The notes below the pieces were generated by a model that was not told the DNA's origin, searched no databases, and saw nothing but the letters and a program-made list of their open reading frames with translations. DNA of 64,000 nucleotides from Methylobacterium sp. 17Sr1-1 (lineage in GTDB: Bacteria > Pseudomonadota > Alphaproteobacteria > Rhizobiales > Beijerinckiaceae): NCBI RefSeq assembly GCF_003173775.1, contig NZ_CP029552.1, positions 6,035,001 through 6,099,000 on the forward strand. Reading direction: 5' to 3'. Both the position numbers and the translations under genes were made by a program. Below, in pieces: positions 38,612 through 48,044 of this stretch (its first letter is position 1; each line of letters begins with the position of its first letter).

Positions 38612-39152
38612 GGGCGTCGCGCGCGACGGCGTAGATGTGCACGCGTTCGTCGCGGTTGCGGGCCGGGGCGTGGATCACCGTCTCGCCCAGGAAGCGCATG
38701 CCGCAGGCCCGCATCACCGCAAAGGAGCCGGCATTCTCCGGATGCGCGCTGGCCTCGATCCGGTCGACGTCGAGCCATGCGGCGGCGACCGGGAGCAGGG
38801 CTGTGATCGCTTCGCGCAGGAAGCCCCGGCGCTGATGCGCCTCGCCGAGCCAGTAGCCCACCGTGGCTGTCCGCGGATCGTCGCCGCTCCGGTGCAGCAT
38901 GATCCAGCCGAGGAGTTCGCCGGTCTCACGGGCGGTCACCGCCAGCGAGAGCGCCTGCCCGGCTTCCGCGAGAGTCTGCGCCATGGCGATCCGCTCTCGT
39001 GCCACCGCGACGGTGAAGGGCAGCGGCCAGAAGGCGAGCCACCGGCTCACCGCCGGGGTCATCAGGGCGCTGGTGGCTTCCGCGTCGTCGGGTGCGACGG
39101 GGCGCAGGTGGAGGCGCGGGGTGTCGAGGGTGGGCGGAGGCTGGCCGGTCAT
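38580..39152 (-). CDS. GNAT family N-acetyltransferase
   Basis: A 190-residue RimJ/RimL-type acetyltransferase. It begins with TLDTPRLHLRPVAPDDAEATSALM. LLGWIMLHRSGDDPRTATVGYWLGEAHQRRGFLREAITAL holds the acetyl-CoA-binding R/Q-x-x-G-x-G/A site (QRRGF). IEASAHPENAGSFAVMRACGMRFLGE is the usual C-terminal motif. The substrate is unknown. It converges on the DUF296 gene with a 32-base overlap of the 3' ends. Confidence 0.9.
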   Translation of the reverse strand: MTGQPPPTLDTPRLHLRPVAPDDAEATSALMTPAVSRWLAFWPLPFTVAVARERIAMAQTLAEAGQALSLAVTARETGELLGWIMLHRSGDDPRTATVGYWLGEAHQRRGFLREAITALLPVAAAWLDVDRIEASAHPENAGSFAVMRACGMRFLGETVIHAPARNRDERVHIYAVARDALTPPSGTART

Positions 39153-39237
39153 GGTGGCAGGGTAGCAGAACCGGCCTCTGGGTCAGCACTGATCGGTTGT
39201 CGGCGCGGGCGGCCGAGGCATCTGGAGACGAGAATGG

Positions 39238-39420
39238 CGCTGGTCCCCCTCTCCTGTGTGGGAGAGGGGCCGGGGGTGAGGGTGGCTTGGCTTCAGGATG
39301 AAGCTTCGAACATCGAGCTGCGCAGCTCAACGCTCGGTGTCTTACTCTGAACCCGAGCCACCCTCGCGCGATCTCCGATCGCCCCTACCCCTCTCCCACA
39401 CGGGAGAGGGGATCCCGCGC
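39238..39420. repeat. Long palindromic dispersed element, copy C
   Basis: This element occupies the centre of the 39153-39509 gap. Hairpins CCCTCTCC-tgtgt-GGGAGAGGG (about 39247-39268) and CCCCTCTCCC-acac-GGGAGAGGGG (39387-39411) stand in inverted orientation. The core holds GCTGCGCAGC and GCGATCTCCGATCGC, the latter also present in copy D and near 45740. It ends GATCCCGCGC. Confidence 0.78.
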
Positions 39421-39509
39421 TTGATTCAGAAAAAGATATTCCCCTGACAGTCCTGCGCCCGCGGGAAGAGAAGAATTCCCTTGCGTCATCCAATGGCGCC
39501 CTGCCCGCC

Positions 39510-40622
39510 TTAGAACAAGCTGTACTGCCCACCCACCCGCACCGGTACCGCGAACAGATCCGTCCGCAGCCGCACCCGTTCCGCCGGATAGCCGAGCCGC
39601 GTCATCGCCACCCGCATCCGCTGGTCCAGCAGATCGGCGTAGGGCCCCGTCCCGGTGAAGCGCCGCCCGTAGGCCGCGTCGTAGACCTTGCCGCCGCGGG
39701 CCTCGCTCAGCAGCGCGAAGGTCCGCCCGGCCCGATCGGGATAATGCTCGGAAAACCAGTCGCGCATCAGGTCGGCGAGTTCGTGCGGCAGGCGCAGGAG
39801 CACGCCGCCGGCCTCGCTCGCCCCCGCCTCCCGGGCGCGGGCGAGCACGGCCTCGATCTCGTGGTCGTTGAGGCCCGGAATCAGCGGCGCCACCAGCGCC
39901 ATGACCGGCACCCCGGCAGCGGCGAGGGCCCGGATCGCCGCGAGGCGCTTCTCCGGCCGCGGGGCGCGGGGCTCCATCCGGCGGGCGAGGTCGGGGTCGA
40001 GGGTGGTGACAGAGAGGGCGACCTTCACGAGGCCCTGCGCCGCCATCGGTGCCAGGATGTCGAGGTCGCGCAGCACGAGGTCGGATTTGGTCACGATCCC
40101 GACCGGATGGCGGAAGCGCGACAGCACTTCGAGGATGCCGCGGGTCAGGCGGTAGCGCCGCTCGATCGGCTGGTAGGGGTCGGTGGCGGTGCCGAGCGCG
40201 ATGGTCCGCGGTGCGTAGCCCCGGGCCGAGAGCTCCCGTTCCAGGAGCGCGGCCGCGTCCGGCTTGGCGAAGAGCTTGGTCTCGAAGTCGAGCCCCGGCG
40301 AGAGGCCCGCATAGGCGTGGTTCGGCCGGGCGAAGCAGTAGACGCAGCCGTGCTCGCATCCGCGATACGGGTTGATCGACCGGTCGAAGCCGATATCGGG
40401 GGAATCGTTGCGGGTGATGATGCTGCGCGCCCGCTCCAGCGTCACCTCGGTGCACAGCGGCGGCAGCTCCTCCTCGATCTCCCAGCCATCCGCGAAGGCC
40501 TCGCGCGCGGCCGGCTCGAACCGGCCGGTCGGGTTGGCGGTGGCGCCGCGCCCGCGGCGGCTCTCCGCCGCCGGGGTCGACCCGGCGAGGCGCCGCAGCC
40601 CCCGCCCGCATCCCGATTCCAT
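39510..40622 (-). CDS. Radical SAM protein, PA0069 family
   Basis: A 370-residue radical SAM protein. The iron-sulfur motif is NPYRGCEHGCVYCFARP (CxxxCxxC), followed by LGTATDPYQPIERRYRLTR and HPVGIVTKSDLVLRDLD. These match the PA0069 family, relatives of the spore photoproduct lyase-like SplB group. Its reaction is unknown. GGGAGG stands 5 bases before the ATG at 40622. It is a single minus-strand gene with the repeat element downstream. Confidence 0.9.
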   Translation of the reverse strand: MESGCGRGLRRLAGSTPAAESRRGRGATANPTGRFEPAAREAFADGWEIEEELPPLCTEVTLERARSIITRNDSPDIGFDRSINPYRGCEHGCVYCFARPNHAYAGLSPGLDFETKLFAKPDAAALLERELSARGYAPRTIALGTATDPYQPIERRYRLTRGILEVLSRFRHPVGIVTKSDLVLRDLDILAPMAAQGLVKVALSVTTLDPDLARRMEPRAPRPEKRLAAIRALAAAGVPVMALVAPLIPGLNDHEIEAVLARAREAGASEAGGVLLRLPHELADLMRDWFSEHYPDRAGRTFALLSEARGGKVYDAAYGRRFTGTGPYADLLDQRMRVAMTRLGYPAERVRLRTDLFAVPVRVGGQYSLF

Positions 40623-40729
40623 GCCGGCCTCCCATCCAGACGCGGCCGAGCTTCGAACAAAACAGGAACAGACGCAAGTGCCAACGATCAAGGCAGGACG
40701 CGACGCCCGCCATCCGCTATGGCGCGATC

Positions 40730-41245
40730 ATGTTCACGGCAGTCATCCATCTCCCCGGCGCGGTCGATCCGGAGCGCATCGACGCCCTCGCCGATACCCT
40801 GGCGGCCCTCGTGGCCGGCGTCGCGGCGGGCGTGGTGGGCGATGCGGTGATCGCCGCAGAGCATCCGGACGATCCGGAGGTCGGCACCATGGCCGAGAGC
40901 ACCGGGGCGGCCCTGGTGGCGCGGGGCAGGAACCCGTGGGTGGCGGCGGCCGGATTGGCGCGCCGGCCCTGGATGCTGTGCCTCGAAGCCGGCGACGTGC
41001 CGGCGGAGGGCTGGATCCGGGTGCTCGACCGGTTCGGCGCCACGACGCAGGCCGAGGCCGTCGGCCGCCTGCGCCGCCCGCACGCGCCCCTCTTCGAGCG
41101 GATCGCCGGACGGCGGGAGGCGCTGACCGGCACCCGGCAGGTGCGGGCCGGCGACCTCGTGCGGGTGCAGGCCCTGCGGGCGGGCCTGCCGCTCAAGGCC
41201 CGCCTGCCGGTCAGGCCCCTGCGGGGGACGCTGCTGCAGGGGTAG
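40730..41245 (+). CDS. Glycosyltransferase 2-like hypothetical protein
   Basis: A 171-residue protein. [32 protein letters not shown] resembles the donor-site region of GT-A glycosyltransferases (RN-x-G and L-x-AD), but the Asp is replaced by Glu-Ala-Gly-Asp. The fold is shorter than any active enzyme. So it may be a degenerate glycosyltransferase or a different protein. Its last 35 bases overlap the moaB 3' end on the other strand. Confidence 0.6.
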   Translation: MFTAVIHLPGAVDPERIDALADTLAALVAGVAAGVVGDAVIAAEHPDDPEVGTMAESTGAALVARGRNPWVAAAGLARRPWMLCLEAGDVPAEGWIRVLDRFGATTQAEAVGRLRRPHAPLFERIAGRREALTGTRQVRAGDLVRVQALRAGLPLKARLPVRPLRGTLLQG

Positions 41246-41789
41246 TGGCGCCGCGTTTCAGATGCTCGTCGAGACGCGGCATGATCTCGACGAAGTTGCA
41301 CGGACGGTGCCGGTAGTCGAGCTGGGCTGCCAGGATGCCGTCCCAGGCATCCCGGCAGGCCCCGGGCGAGCCCGGCAGCACGAAGACGTAGGTGGCGTCC
41401 ACCACCCCGGCGGTCGCCCGCGATTGCAGGGTCGAGGTGCCGATCTTGTCGTAGGAGATGCGGTGGAACACGGCCGAGAAGCCGTCCATCCGCTTCTCGA
41501 ACAGCGGCTCCAGCGCCTCCGGCGTCACGTCGCGGCCGGTGAAGCCGGTACCGCCGGTGGTGATGACGACGTCGACCCCCGGATCCTGGCCCCAAGCCCG
41601 CACCTGGGCACGGATCGCCTCGACCTCGTCCGGCACGATCGCCCGGGCGGCGAGGCGGTGCCCCGCCGCCTCCAGGCGCCCGACCAGCGTGTCGCCCGAG
41701 CGGTCGTCGGCGAGCGTGCGGGTGTCGGAGACTGTCAGCACCGCGATCCCGAGCGGCACGAAGGCGCGCGCGTGGTCCAGCCCGGCCAT
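41211..41789 (-). CDS. moaB: Molybdenum cofactor biosynthesis protein MoaB
   Basis: A 192-residue MoaB/MogA-type protein that adenylates molybdopterin before metal insertion. Motifs: [41 protein letters not shown] (GGTG) and [21 protein letters not shown]. Start at 41789 shares one base with the stop of the upstream zinc peptidase (TGATG). It is about 5 kb from the moeA/mobB genes and belongs to the same cofactor pathway. Confidence 0.94.
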   Translation of the reverse strand: MAGLDHARAFVPLGIAVLTVSDTRTLADDRSGDTLVGRLEAAGHRLAARAIVPDEVEAIRAQVRAWGQDPGVDVVITTGGTGFTGRDVTPEALEPLFEKRMDGFSAVFHRISYDKIGTSTLQSRATAGVVDATYVFVLPGSPGACRDAWDGILAAQLDYRHRPCNFVEIMPRLDEHLKRGATTPAAASPAGA

Positions 41790-42700
41790 CAGAGCTGCGA
41801 GGCCCGGAAGGTGTCGCAGGACTGGGTCTGGCCGCTGCGGTAGCCGGTCTGGAACCAGCGCATGCGCTGGGCCGAGGAGCCGTGGGTGAAGGAATCCGGC
41901 ACGACGTAGCCCTGGCTCTGCTTCTGCAGGCGGTCGTCGCCGATGGCGCTCGCCGCCTGCATCGCCTCCTCGATGTCGCCGGGCTCCAGGGCCTTGAAGC
42001 GGTCGTCGGAGTTCTTGGCCCAGACGCCGGCGAGGCAATCGGCCATCAGCTCGACGCGGACCGAGAGGGCGTTCGACTCGCGCTCGCCGACCTGCTGCTG
42101 CTTGCGCTGGACCTTGGGCAGGATGCCGAGCACGTCCTGGACGTGGTGGCCGACCTCGTGGGCGATGACGTAGGCGTAGGCGAAGTCGCCCTTCACCCGG
42201 AACTTCTGCTCCATCTCCTTGAAGAAGGAGGTGTCGAGATAGACCTTCTTGTCGAGGGGGCAGTAGAACGGCCCCATCGCCGCCCGGGCCTGGCCGCAGC
42301 CGCTGCGGGTGCCGCCGGTATAGAGCACCATCGTGGTCGGGGTGTATTGCCGCCCGGTCTGGTTCGGCAGCACCTGGTTCCACACGTCCTCGGTGTTGCC
42401 GAGGATGGCGGCGGCGAACTTGCCGGTCTGGTCGGAGGGGGCGCCGGTGCGCCGATCGGGCTGGCCCTGCTGCGGCTGGCCCTGCTCCTGCGGCGCGCGC
42501 TGGCGCGTCACCGTCTCGGCGCCGCCGATCAGGATCGCCGGGTTGATGCCGGTGACCCAGCCGATGATGCACAGGATCACGATGGTGCCGATGCCGAGGC
42601 CGCCCGCACCGCCGCCCGGAAAGCCGAAGCCGCCGCCACCGCCGCCCTCGCCGCGGCGGTCCTCGACGTTGTCGGAGGTGCGAAAATCTTCCCAGCGCAT
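41789..42700 (-). CDS. Neutral zinc metallopeptidase family protein
   Basis: A 303-residue membrane protein of the YpfJ/KPN_02809 family. A Gly-rich N-terminus ([18 protein letters not shown]) leads to one helix ([16 protein letters not shown]). The peptidase domain has the zinc motif [14 protein letters not shown], a third ligand region [19 protein letters not shown], and [15 protein letters not shown]. The substrate is unknown. Topology puts the catalytic part outside the cytoplasm. It is coupled to moaB by a 1-base overlap. Confidence 0.9.
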   Translation of the reverse strand: MRWEDFRTSDNVEDRRGEGGGGGGFGFPGGGAGGLGIGTIVILCIIGWVTGINPAILIGGAETVTRQRAPQEQGQPQQGQPDRRTGAPSDQTGKFAAAILGNTEDVWNQVLPNQTGRQYTPTTMVLYTGGTRSGCGQARAAMGPFYCPLDKKVYLDTSFFKEMEQKFRVKGDFAYAYVIAHEVGHHVQDVLGILPKVQRKQQQVGERESNALSVRVELMADCLAGVWAKNSDDRFKALEPGDIEEAMQAASAIGDDRLQKQSQGYVVPDSFTHGSSAQRMRWFQTGYRSGQTQSCDTFRASQL

Positions 42701-42806
42701 GGTCAGCTACCCGTTGGCCCGTGAACCTTGGCCGCGACGGCTACGCGGCGCAGGCCCGAGGCTCAAGAGTAATCGACGGGAGCCGACACGGTTCCGCTTC
42801 CGGGCG

Positions 42807-43718
42807 CTACCGCTCCCCCTCGTCGAGGGCGGTGCGCAAGGCGCGGAAGTCGCGCCAGGCGAGGCGCTTCTGTAGCGGCTGACGCAGCAGGTAGGCCGGG
42901 TGGAGCGTGGCGAGCAGCCGGATCTCGCGCTTCTGCGTGCGATAGGGGAACCAGCGCCCGCGCGACTTCAGGATGCCGTCCTTGGTGCCGGCGAGCGCCT
43001 GGGTGGCGACGCCGCCGAGGCAGACCAGGATGTCGGGATCGGCGAGCGCGATCTGCCGCTCGATGAACGGCTTGCAGGTCGCGAGCTCCTGCGGGGTCGG
43101 GTTGCGGTTGCCCGGCGGGCGCCAGGGCACGACGTTGCCCACGTAGGCGTTGGTGCGGTCGAGCCCGATCGCCGCCATCATCCGGTCGAGGAGCTGGCCC
43201 GAGCGGCCCATGAACGGCTTGCCGATCCGGTCCTCGTCGGCGCCGGGCGCCTCGCCGACGAACATCACCCGGGCCTGCGGGTTGCCGTCGGCGAAGACGA
43301 GATTCTTGGCGGTGAAGCGCAGGGCGCAGCTCTCGAACCGGGCGAGCAGGCCCTCCAGCTCCTCCAGGCTCGCGGCGGTGGCGGCGAGTTCGCGCGCGTC
43401 GCCCGCCGCCTCGCCGGGGGCCGCGGCGGCGGACCGGCCATAGGTGCTGGGCGCCTCGGCACGCGGGGCATCCTGGCGAGGAGGCTCCGAGCGCGGCGGC
43501 GCGGCGCGGGCCGGTTCCTCGAGGGGCGGCCGCTCCGGCGGCGGGACGCGGCGCGGCGGTGCCTCGGGCTCGGCCGCCTCCCGCGCGGCCCGGCGCGGGG
43601 CCTCCGGCTCGGCGAAGCGGTCGTGCGGCGTCTCGTCCAAAGCGGCGTCGACGCCCGCCGCGACGTGGAAGTCGAGGAAGGAGAGAAGGTCGCGGCTGTC
43701 GGCAGGCTCGGACGTCAT
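42807..43718 (-). CDS. Uracil-DNA glycosylase, family 4-like
   Basis: A 303-residue DNA-repair glycosylase. The first 110 residues are Pro/Glu/Arg-rich and probably disordered. The catalytic domain (about 110-300) has ARVMFVGEAPGADEDRIGKPFMGRSGQLLD, YVGNVVPWRPPGNRNPT and TLHPAYLLR, typical of family 4 UDGs. Cys in ESCALRFTAKN, ELATCKPF and DILVCLGG could serve the iron-sulfur cluster. The start at 43718 avoids an upstream extension with no family similarity. Divergent from etfQO. Confidence 0.9.
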   Translation of the reverse strand: MTSEPADSRDLLSFLDFHVAAGVDAALDETPHDRFAEPEAPRRAAREAAEPEAPPRRVPPPERPPLEEPARAAPPRSEPPRQDAPRAEAPSTYGRSAAAAPGEAAGDARELAATAASLEELEGLLARFESCALRFTAKNLVFADGNPQARVMFVGEAPGADEDRIGKPFMGRSGQLLDRMMAAIGLDRTNAYVGNVVPWRPPGNRNPTPQELATCKPFIERQIALADPDILVCLGGVATQALAGTKDGILKSRGRWFPYRTQKREIRLLATLHPAYLLRQPLQKRLAWRDFRALRTALDEGER

Positions 43719-43931
43719 ATGTACGATGTGGCGTGCCGCGCGGCTGTGGACAACAGGCGCGACATGACGCGCACAGGCATTCTCGCGCGGGGGGCCTGAG
43801 CGGCGCCGCTTGCGCCCGGGGACACGCCGTCGCACGGTCCGGCACCTCGGACCGCTTGAGGCGGACCAAGATCGTTTATATGTGAACTATCGCGAGACCC
43901 GAGGTATCGCGAGACCAGAGGGAGGACCAGG

Positions 43932-45596
43932 ATGGAGCTGCCGGAACGCGAGGCGATGGACTTCGACGTGGTGATCGTCGGAGCGGGCCCGGCCGGGCTG
44001 GCTGCCGCCATCCAGCTCAAGCAGCTCGCGGCCGAGGCCGGCACCGAGGTGTCGGTGGTGGTGGTCGAGAAGGGCAGCGAGGTCGGGGCGCATATCCTGT
44101 CGGGCGCGGTCATCGACCCGAGCGGCCTCGACTCCCTGGTGCCGGATTGGCGCGAGGATCCGGACCGCCCGCTCAAGACCGAGGTGGTGAAGGACGAGTT
44201 CATGTTCCTCGGGCCGGCCGGCGGCATTTCGCTGCCGAACGTCGCCTTCCCGAAGCTGATGAGCAACCACGGCAACTTCGTCGGCTCGCTCTCCAACGTG
44301 ACCAAGTATCTCGGGCGCAAGGCGGAGGAGCTCGGCGTCGAGATCTATCCGGGCTTCCCGGCCTCCGAGATCCTCTACGACGCGGCCGGCGCCGTGGTCG
44401 GCATCGCCACCGGCGATCTCGGCATCGCCCGGTCGGGCGAGGCCCGGGACGATTTTACCCGCGGCATGGAGCTGCGCGCCAAGTACACGGTGTTCGGCGA
44501 GGGCGCCCGCGGCTCGCTGACCAAGAAGCTGATCGACCGCTACCGCCTCAACCAGCATTCCGACCACCAGAAGTACGGTCTCGGGGTGAAGGAGCTGTGG
44601 CAGGTCAAGCCGGAGAAATTCCGGCCGGGGCTGGTGCAGCACTCGATGGGCTGGCCCCTGCCGAACAAGGCCGGCGGCGGCTCGTGGCTTTACCACTTCG
44701 ACGACCACCTGGTCTCGGTCGGCTTCGTGACGCACCTGAACTACGAGAACCCGACCCTGTCGCCGTTCGAGGAGTTCCAGCGCTTCAAGACCCACCCGAT
44801 GATCCGCGACGTGTTCGAGGGCGCCAAGCGCATCGGCTACGGCGCGCGGGCGATCATGGAGGGCGGCTGGCAATCGGTGCCGAAGCTCGTCTTCCCGGGC
44901 GGCTGCCTCGTCGGCGACTCGGCCGGCTTCGTCAACGTGCCGCGCATCAAGGGCTCGCACAACGCGGTGCTGTCGGGCATGCAGGCCGCCGGCGCGATCC
45001 ACGAGGCGCTCGCCGCCGGCCGGGCCCAGGACGAGCTGACTTCGTATGAGGAAGGCTGGCGTTCGAGCCCGATCGGCTACGACCTCAAGCGGGTGCGCAA
45101 CGTCAAGCCGCTCTGGTCGAAATACGGCACGCTCGTCGGCGTGGGCTTAGGAGGCCTCGACATGTGGCTCAACGAACTCGCCGGCCTGTCGCTGTTCGGC
45201 ACGCTCAGCCACGGCAAGCCGGACTACGCCTGCACCAAGCCGCTCAAGGACGTGAAGCCGATCAAGTACCCTAAGCCCGACGGGGTGCTGACCTTCGACC
45301 GTCTCTCGTCGGTCTACCTGTCGAACACCAACCACGAGGAGGACCAGCCGGTCCACCTCCAGGTCAAGGATATGGGCCTGCAGAAATCCTCCGAGCACGA
45401 CGTGTTCGGCGGGCCGTCCGGCCGCTACTGCCCGGCCGGCGTCTACGAGTGGATCGAGGAGGGCGGTGCACCGCGCTACCAGATCAACGCGCAGAACTGC
45501 GTCCACTGCAAGACCTGCGACATCAAGGACCCGAACCAGAACATCAACTGGGTCACCCCGGAAGGTCCGGGCGGTCCGAACTACGTCAACATGTGA
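43932..45596 (+). CDS. Electron transfer flavoprotein-ubiquinone oxidoreductase
   Basis: A 554-residue ETF-QO that passes electrons from ETF (fatty and amino acid dehydrogenases) to ubiquinone at the membrane. An FAD fold starts at residue 12 (DVVIVGAGPAGLAAAIQLKQL). The quinone domain includes GCLVGDSAGFVNVPRIKGSHNA. The 4Fe-4S domain is at the end: YCPAGVYEW, NCVHCKTCDIKDP and GPGGPNYVNM. A good SD (GGGAGGACCAGG) precedes the ATG. A TATATG box with a weak TTGAGG upstream (43856-43882) could be the promoter. Confidence 0.97.
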   Translation: MELPEREAMDFDVVIVGAGPAGLAAAIQLKQLAAEAGTEVSVVVVEKGSEVGAHILSGAVIDPSGLDSLVPDWREDPDRPLKTEVVKDEFMFLGPAGGISLPNVAFPKLMSNHGNFVGSLSNVTKYLGRKAEELGVEIYPGFPASEILYDAAGAVVGIATGDLGIARSGEARDDFTRGMELRAKYTVFGEGARGSLTKKLIDRYRLNQHSDHQKYGLGVKELWQVKPEKFRPGLVQHSMGWPLPNKAGGGSWLYHFDDHLVSVGFVTHLNYENPTLSPFEEFQRFKTHPMIRDVFEGAKRIGYGARAIMEGGWQSVPKLVFPGGCLVGDSAGFVNVPRIKGSHNAVLSGMQAAGAIHEALAAGRAQDELTSYEEGWRSSPIGYDLKRVRNVKPLWSKYGTLVGVGLGGLDMWLNELAGLSLFGTLSHGKPDYACTKPLKDVKPIKYPKPDGVLTFDRLSSVYLSNTNHEEDQPVHLQVKDMGLQKSSEHDVFGGPSGRYCPAGVYEWIEEGGAPRYQINAQNCVHCKTCDIKDPNQNINWVTPEGPGGPNYVNM

Positions 45597-45648
45597 GAGA
45601 CTGTCTGACAGGTCGGCAAGATTGGTTCTGCCCACGAAATCATCATGA

Positions 45649-45679
45649 GATGTCAGTCGGTTGACAGTCGACTGACATC
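45649..45679. repeat. 11-bp perfect inverted repeat
   Basis: GATGTCAGTCG (45649-45659) and CGACTGACATC (45669-45679) around GTTGACAGT. It lies 50 bases after etfQO. The loop includes TTGACA but no -10 box at the right distance, so an operator or hairpin is more likely than a promoter. Confidence 0.55.
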
Positions 45680-45683
45680 GAAG

Positions 45684-45716
45684 GGGCTCCAGATGTCGCC
45701 ACGATATTTGGAGCCC
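45684..45716 (+). terminator. Candidate terminator downstream of etfQO
   Basis: GGGCTCCA (45684-45691) and TGGAGCCC (45709-45716) form an 8-bp stem with a 17-base loop, followed by TCCTTC. The tail is weak; it could be just a hairpin. A third motif, GCGATCTTCGATCGC (45740-45754), is shared with the dispersed elements. Confidence 0.35.
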
Positions 45717-45889
45717 TCCTTCGAGGTCCGCTTTGCGGAGCGATCTTCGATCGCCAGTCACCTCGGGATGAGGTCGCGTGCGGGAAAAAAGTTTTTGTGG
45801 TGCCGTCCTCGCGAGTCGAACAGGCTCTCCTCGGTACTGCGTCGGCGGAGCGGTCGGGCGAATGCCGATCCCGGACGCTCCGCCACCCC

Positions 45890-46678
45890 TCACTTCATGT
45901 TGGCGTTGAAGATCCGGTCGAACTCGCCCGAGGCTTTCGTCAGGTGCAACCACTGGTCGACATAGGCCTTGAACACCGCGTCGCCGCGCGGCAGCAGGAA
46001 GCCCATCTCGCCATACTGGAGCGGCTGGTCGGGGTTCACCGCGCACAGGCCCGGATGCAGCGTCTGCTGAAGCTTCACCTCGACCGACTCGGCGACCATG
46101 ACGTCGGCGCGGCCTTCCGCGATCTCCTGCCAGATGACGCGGTTATCGGGGAAGAGCTGAATCTGCGCCTTGGCGAGGTTGGCACGGGCGAATTTCTCGT
46201 TCGTCCCGCCGGGATTGACGACGACGCGGGTCGAAGGCTGGTTGATGGCCTCCGTCGTCTGGTACTTCGAGACCTCGTCGCAGCGCACGATCGGCGCCTT
46301 GCCGTTGACGAGGTACATCTCGCTGAAGAAGACCTCGCGCTGGCGCGGCAGCGTCACCGAGATGCCGCTCATCGCCACGTCGCACTTCGCCTTGAAGTCG
46401 GCGAGCAGGTTCGACCACTTGGTCTGGATGAACACGGCCTCCGCATCGAGCGACTTGGCGAGCGAGCGGCCGAGATCGATGTCGATGCCGACGAAGTCGT
46501 TAGCGCCGTCCGGGCGGTAGGAGAACGGGCGGTAGTCGCCGGTGGTGCAGACGTTCAGGACCTTGCGCGCGATGACCTGGTCCAGGCGCGAGGGCTCGTC
46601 GGCCGCGAGCGCCGACGTCGCCGCGAGCGCCGCCATCGCACCTGTCACCAGCCGGTGCGTGAACGAACCCATACCCAT
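45890..46678 (-). CDS. PheC-like periplasmic cyclohexadienyl dehydratase / solute-binding fold protein
   Basis: A 262-residue exported protein. The signal peptide (MGMGSFTHRLVTGAMAALAATSALA) precedes a type-II solute-binding fold. NVCTTGDYRPFSYRPDG, DVAMSGISVTLPRQREVFFS, VVVNPGGTNEKFARANL, GRADVMVAESVEV and LHPGLCAVNPDQPLQYGEMGFLLPRGDA follow the periplasmic cyclohexadienyl dehydratase (PheC) pattern closely, as I recall it. That family converts prephenate or arogenate in phenylalanine synthesis. It may equally be an amino acid-binding protein, but no ABC permease or ATPase is nearby. Confidence 0.75.
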   Translation of the reverse strand: MGMGSFTHRLVTGAMAALAATSALAADEPSRLDQVIARKVLNVCTTGDYRPFSYRPDGANDFVGIDIDLGRSLAKSLDAEAVFIQTKWSNLLADFKAKCDVAMSGISVTLPRQREVFFSEMYLVNGKAPIVRCDEVSKYQTTEAINQPSTRVVVNPGGTNEKFARANLAKAQIQLFPDNRVIWQEIAEGRADVMVAESVEVKLQQTLHPGLCAVNPDQPLQYGEMGFLLPRGDAVFKAYVDQWLHLTKASGEFDRIFNANMK

Positions 46679-46790
46679 GACCCTGACCTCGCGTCCGACG
46701 CGCCACCGATGGCGGAAGCGTAAGCATGGGACGGGTTGGTCGTCCAGGCGATCGTGTCGCGGATCCGGCACGATCCGCAGGTCGTCCGTC

Positions 46791-48044
46791 TCACCACAGC
46801 AGCGGATGGCGGAAGACCTCGACCCGGTCCCCCTCCTCCACCCCCGTCACCGCCTCGGGCAGTTCGGCGAGCCCGTCGCTGCCGGTGAGCGAGGACAGCA
46901 CGCCGGCGCCGTCGCGCGGGAACTTCACCGCTTCCACCACCCCGTCGGCCCCCCGCCGCAGCGAGACGCGGACGTATTCGCGCCGCCCGGCCTTCTTGCG
47001 GTAACGGAAGGCGGCGCGGGCGGGCTCGCTCGGCGGGGCGTCGAGGCGGGCGCCGCCGAGGCGGGCGAGCAGCGGGCGAACCACGACGAGCAGCGTGACG
47101 TAGACCGCGACCGGATTGCCCGGCAGGCCGACAAAGGCGGTGTCCCCGATGAGGCCCATCGCGACGGGACGGCCGGGCTTGATCGCGAGGCGCCAGAACA
47201 CCAGCCGGCCGACCGCCTCCACCGCGGCCTTGACGTGGTCCTCCTCGCCGGTCGAGACGCCGCCGGAGGTGAGGATGAGGTCGTGGCCGTCGGCCGCCGC
47301 CCGCAGGCGCCCGGGCAGGAGGGCGGGGTCGTCGCGCAGGATGCCGAGATCGGTCACCGCGGCGCCGAGGCGGCGCAGGAGCGCGACGAGCAGCACGCGG
47401 TTCGAATCGTGGATCGCTCCCGGCCGCAAGGCTGAGCCCGGCTCTGCCAGCTCGTCCCCGGTCGAGAACACAGCGACCCGCAGGCGGCGGCGCACCGCGA
47501 GCGCCGCATGGCCGGTGGCGGCGGCGAGCGCCAGATCGGGCGGGGTCAGGCGGCGGCCGGCGGGGATCACGAGGCTCTCGCGCGCCACGTCCTCGCCGGC
47601 GAGACGCCGGTTGGCGCCTACCTTCAGGCCCGTGGGCAGTGCGACCGCGTCGCCCTCGCGCCGCACGTCCTCCTGCATGAAGACCGTATCGGCCCCCGGC
47701 GGCATCGGCGCCCCGGTGAAGATCCGCATCGCGGACCCTTCGAGCGCGTCGCGCCCCGGCGCGGCGCCGGCGGGCAGCCGGCCGCGCACGGGCAGCACGG
47801 TCTCAGGCCCGGCCGTGAGGTCGGAAAAGCGCACGGCGTAGCCGTCGACGGCGGAATTGTCGAAGGGCGGCAGGTCGAGGCCGGCGAAGACGTCGGCGGC
47901 GGCGATGCGCCCGTCGGCCTCGATCAGCGGCACGGTCTCGATCCCGGCGAGCACCGGCAGCCGCTCGGCCACGAGGGCGGCGGCCTCGTCCACCGAGAGC
48001 AAGGGACCGCCGAAGGCGAAGCAGTCGTCAGTCAGCTGCGCCAT
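46791..48044 (-). CDS. moeA: Molybdopterin molybdotransferase MoeA
   Basis: A 417-residue MoeA that inserts molybdate into adenylated molybdopterin. Features: LPPFDNSAVDGYAVR, FTGAPMPPGADTVFMQEDV, RVAVFSTGDELAEPG, ILTSGGVSTGEEDHVK (metal and cofactor site) and GLPGNPVAVYVT. The domain order and length are standard. The start at 48044 is chosen by homology; the frame is open upstream through mobB. It overlaps the mobB 3' end by 17 bases, so it is the last gene of a four-gene operon. Confidence 0.95.
   Translation of the reverse strand: MAQLTDDCFAFGGPLLSVDEAAALVAERLPVLAGIETVPLIEADGRIAAADVFAGLDLPPFDNSAVDGYAVRFSDLTAGPETVLPVRGRLPAGAAPGRDALEGSAMRIFTGAPMPPGADTVFMQEDVRREGDAVALPTGLKVGANRRLAGEDVARESLVIPAGRRLTPPDLALAAATGHAALAVRRRLRVAVFSTGDELAEPGSALRPGAIHDSNRVLLVALLRRLGAAVTDLGILRDDPALLPGRLRAAADGHDLILTSGGVSTGEEDHVKAAVEAVGRLVFWRLAIKPGRPVAMGLIGDTAFVGLPGNPVAVYVTLLVVVRPLLARLGGARLDAPPSEPARAAFRYRKKAGRREYVRVSLRRGADGVVEAVKFPRDGAGVLSSLTGSDGLAELPEAVTGVEEGDRVEVFRHPLLW

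Noticed and set aside
40730..41245. Considered as a full glycosyltransferase.
   Set aside because: Too short and the donor-binding Asp pattern is not intact; kept only as glycosyltransferase-like.
43888..43916. 12-base direct repeat TATCGCGAGACC, twice, in the etfQO leader.
   Set aside because: Too short and only two copies; could be an operator but there is nothing to support a specific claim.
45661..45666. TTGACA as a -35 box downstream of etfQO.
   Set aside because: No -10 element follows at 16-18 bases; the hexamer is part of an inverted repeat loop.
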